A DNA stretch of 64,000 nucleotides from Thermaerobacillus caldiproteolyticus (lineage in GTDB: Bacteria; Bacillota; Bacilli; Bacillales; Anoxybacillaceae), in NCBI RefSeq assembly GCF_013761245.1, contig NZ_JACDUT010000006.1, positions 62,001 through 126,000 on the forward strand, in the 5' to 3' direction. Positions 62,594 to 64,000 of the stretch are shown here, one piece after another. Position numbers and translations under genes: made by a program. Positions within the stretch are counted from its first letter, which is position 1; each line of letters opens with the position of its first letter. A model generated the notes under the pieces. The model made no database searches. It saw nothing but the letters and a program-made list of their open reading frames with translations, and had not been told where the DNA came from.

Positions 62594-62834
62594 TTTTTAG
62601 ACTAACATCAATAACACCTAAGCACTTTACGACTTTGACTTCAAGACCTGTCTTTTCAAGAAACTCTCTTTTTAATGCATTTGTTAAACTTTCAGCTTCT
62701 TCTAAGCTCCCTCCTGGAAGGTCAAAACGATTGATATAAGGTCCTCCATTTTTATTTATCACTAATAGTTTTCCATCTTCAAAATAAATGCCATATACTC
62801 CAAAAGCTCGATGAAATTTCTTGTCTTTATCCAC
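62594..62834 (-). pseudogene. NUDIX hydrolase gene truncated by the IS
   Basis: From ATG 62834 (weak site) it encodes GVYGIYFEDGKLLVINKNGG and the first Nudix-box part DLPGGSLEEAESLTNALKREFLEKTGL (GX5EX7REUXEE-like), then VVKCLGVIDV. Beyond that it runs into the IS end. The other half of the gene is not found on the far side of the IS (61166-61329), so a deletion accompanied or followed insertion. Confidence 0.8.
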
Positions 62835-62981
62835 TTAGTTCCCCTACCTTAAACTTATAACTGTTTAGTCTGATTTCTACACTTAGTTTTATATCCCTTG
62901 ATTAACTATCGTTAGTACATAAGGAAAAAGCGATCCCCTCTTGTTGAAGTATCGCACCCGTTCAGTGAAAGAAGCACCTTT

Positions 62982-63263
62982 TTATTTCTTTTCCAAAAAT
63001 GGTAGCAGCATATCCTCTACCCACCTTACGAACTTATCATGTACATCATCAAAATCATTTGCTTTGAACAATACGACACCAAAAGCCTTATCTATTTCAT
63101 AACCCAAACTACCGAACAATTTGCACATCTCATTATCTTTTAATTCGTTAAAAAATACATCCCAACTCCCCTCATCATTCCAAAATCCAGTAGCTGTTGT
63201 ATAAAAGTCTCTTTCTTCACAGTAATAATCTAAGTGCCAATGTCCATAATTTTTCTCAATCAT
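62982..63263 (-). CDS. Unknown acidic 93-aa protein
   Basis: ATG 63263 after TGAGAGGAT. Rich in Asp, Glu, Trp and aromatic residues (YGHWHLDYYCEERDFYTTATGFWNDEGSWDVFF), no membrane segment. Small acidic orphan of this kind can be an immunity protein of a toxin system, but I see no toxin gene nearby. Family not recognised. Confidence 0.55.
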   Translation of the reverse strand: MIEKNYGHWHLDYYCEERDFYTTATGFWNDEGSWDVFFNELKDNEMCKLFGSLGYEIDKAFGVVLFKANDFDDVHDKFVRWVEDMLLPFLEKK

Positions 63264-63368
63264 AGTATTTATCCTCTCACTAAAACAGAATAAATCGTTT
63301 TGTGTTCTTGTTTATTTTAGATTTCAATTTCATTCACTGCAAATCGCTTATTCCAGACTTTTTTAATT

Positions 63369-63617
63369 TTACAAATATCTTGCTGCCCCGCCCATAAGAA
63401 TACCAGCCAGAACCACAAGTAATAAATACATAATACAAAGCGTGAAAACTACAAAAGCAAAACATTTCAAAAGTCCTGGTTCGCCTTTTTTAGCTAAAAT
63501 GAATCCTACCACCATTCCTAAAAGTGTCAGTCTATAATCCGTATGAGGTAAGTTAAACAGTATTAGAGTGAGTATGATTATTGAAATTAGATTAAAATAC
63601 TTTTTTATCTTTTTCAC
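63369..63617 (-). CDS. Small membrane protein (82 aa)
   Basis: GTG 63617 after AAAGGG. Two to three hydrophobic segments (LISIIILTLILFNL, LTLLGMVVGFILA, FAFVVFTLCIMYLLLVVLAGIL). Unknown family; AT-rich like its neighbours. Confidence 0.55.
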   Translation of the reverse strand: MKKIKKYFNLISIIILTLILFNLPHTDYRLTLLGMVVGFILAKKGEPGLLKCFAFVVFTLCIMYLLLVVLAGILMGGAARYL

Positions 63618-63694
63618 CTGTTTATCCCTTTCTGTTTACAATTTATTCCTTATTATTTACATTTTCTCACAAACAGATACAAATTCAATAGGTT

Positions 63695-64000
63695 CTAAGA
63701 TACATAGAATGAACTTAAAATTATTCTAGTACCAGAACCGAATTCTTTGACGGAGTCTAATGTAAAGCCGGAACAGCGCGGGCTTTGTTTCCGAATAACA
63801 CCGTATTGACAAAATAGCGGATCAGCGTTAAGCTGGTGATCGTTTTTGTTTGACTGGCTCATCTTCTCCACGTTCCGCCGCTTTTTCATCCCATACATAA
63901 GAGCTGTATTCCCGGAATGTTTCTTTGCAGCAATCATTGTCTTTTTATTTAACGCTGTTGCTACATTTCGGATTCCATCTAGCACGTCATTCTTTGTTAA
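63695..64000 (-). CDS. Open frame running off the right edge, unknown
   Basis: The frame is open from the window end (LTKNDVLDGIRN) to TGA near 63695; a GTG start at 63985 would give 96 aa. Basic first half, no recognisable motif. It may be the 3' part of a larger gene or a chance frame. Confidence 0.3.
   Translation of the reverse strand, partial: LTKNDVLDGIRNVATALNKKTMIAAKKHSGNTALMYGMKKRRNVEKMSQSNKNDHQLNADPLFCQYGVIRKQSPRCSGFTLDSVKEFGSGTRIILSSFYVS

Noticed and set aside
62511-62834. 107-codon NUDIX-like frame as a complete gene
   Set aside because: Its last residues are encoded by the IS end, so it is a truncated gene.
1-64000. CRISPR arrays, rRNA or tRNA genes
   Set aside because: No regularly spaced repeats and no recognisable rRNA or tRNA sequence was seen by eye; a short tRNA could still be missed without a scan.

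Overview
The window is chromosomal DNA of a low-to-moderate GC, endospore-forming member of the Bacillaceae, most like Anoxybacillus/(Para)geobacillus. The evidence is a GerA/GerC germination pair, Spo0M, several YjcZ-type spore proteins, a KinA/E-like phosphorelay kinase, many B. subtilis-type 'y' genes in conserved order (yng, yoa, yod/yoz, ykuUV), strong Shine-Dalgarno sequences with frequent TTG/GTG starts, and intrinsic terminators. No rRNA, tRNA or CRISPR array was seen.

Layout. 1-2.2 kb: end of a gerA-gerC operon. 2.3-3.6 kb: an Fsr-like exporter. 3.6-7 kb: small conserved proteins and a class A PBP. 7-9.9 kb: a MarR / membrane-fusion protein / DHA2 exporter operon with its own operator repeats. 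9.9-10.2 kb: a likely structured small RNA with its own promoter and terminator. 10.2-20.1 kb: a TetR-controlled leucine/isovalerate catabolic operon (yngJ-I-H-HB-G-F-E followed by scoA-scoB). 20.3-28 kb: assorted metabolism, including an orphan thymidylate-synthase-family enzyme with a cytosine-type specificity residue, ilvA and transporters. 28-36 kb: two MFS pumps, AlaX and TatD, a sporulation-type kinase, a MATE pump and a frameshifted TSUP permease. 36.3-41.3 kb: a decayed DUF1028 gene, two pairs of YjcZ proteins, and a yoaS-yozG-yoaT block between related inverted hairpin repeats. 42-49.3 kb: ykuUV, corA, a CDF transporter, a methyltransferase, ldcB-deoD and small proteins. 49.4-56.3 kb: the yodL/yodM/yozD/yodN/yozE/yokU/kamA neighbourhood, with yodM and kamA decayed. 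Inserted within it are a His-rich protein, a PrkD-like kinase and Spo0M in one operon, plus yppC. 56.3-61.2 kb: remnants, then a lipid kinase and an acyltransferase opposite a zinc alcohol dehydrogenase and a two-domain class II aldolase protein. 61.3-64 kb: an IS3-family element that has cut a NUDIX gene, then small AT-rich orphan genes.

How genes work together. The yng/sco operon encodes isovaleryl-CoA dehydrogenase, methylcrotonyl-CoA carboxylase in three polypeptides, methylglutaconyl-CoA hydratase, HMG-CoA lyase and the CoA transferase that recovers acetoacetate. That is nearly the full route from isovalerate to acetoacetyl-CoA and acetyl-CoA. The window also shows much gene decay: yodM, kamA, DUF1028, an Xre regulator, a lipid kinase, an ABC ATPase, a NUDIX gene and a TSUP permease are broken, mostly near repeats or AT-rich spacers. 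Many convergent gene pairs share one hairpin terminator that contains a stop codon.

Limits: everything was read by eye. Family names come from recognisable motifs and remembered gene order; no alignment or database search was run.
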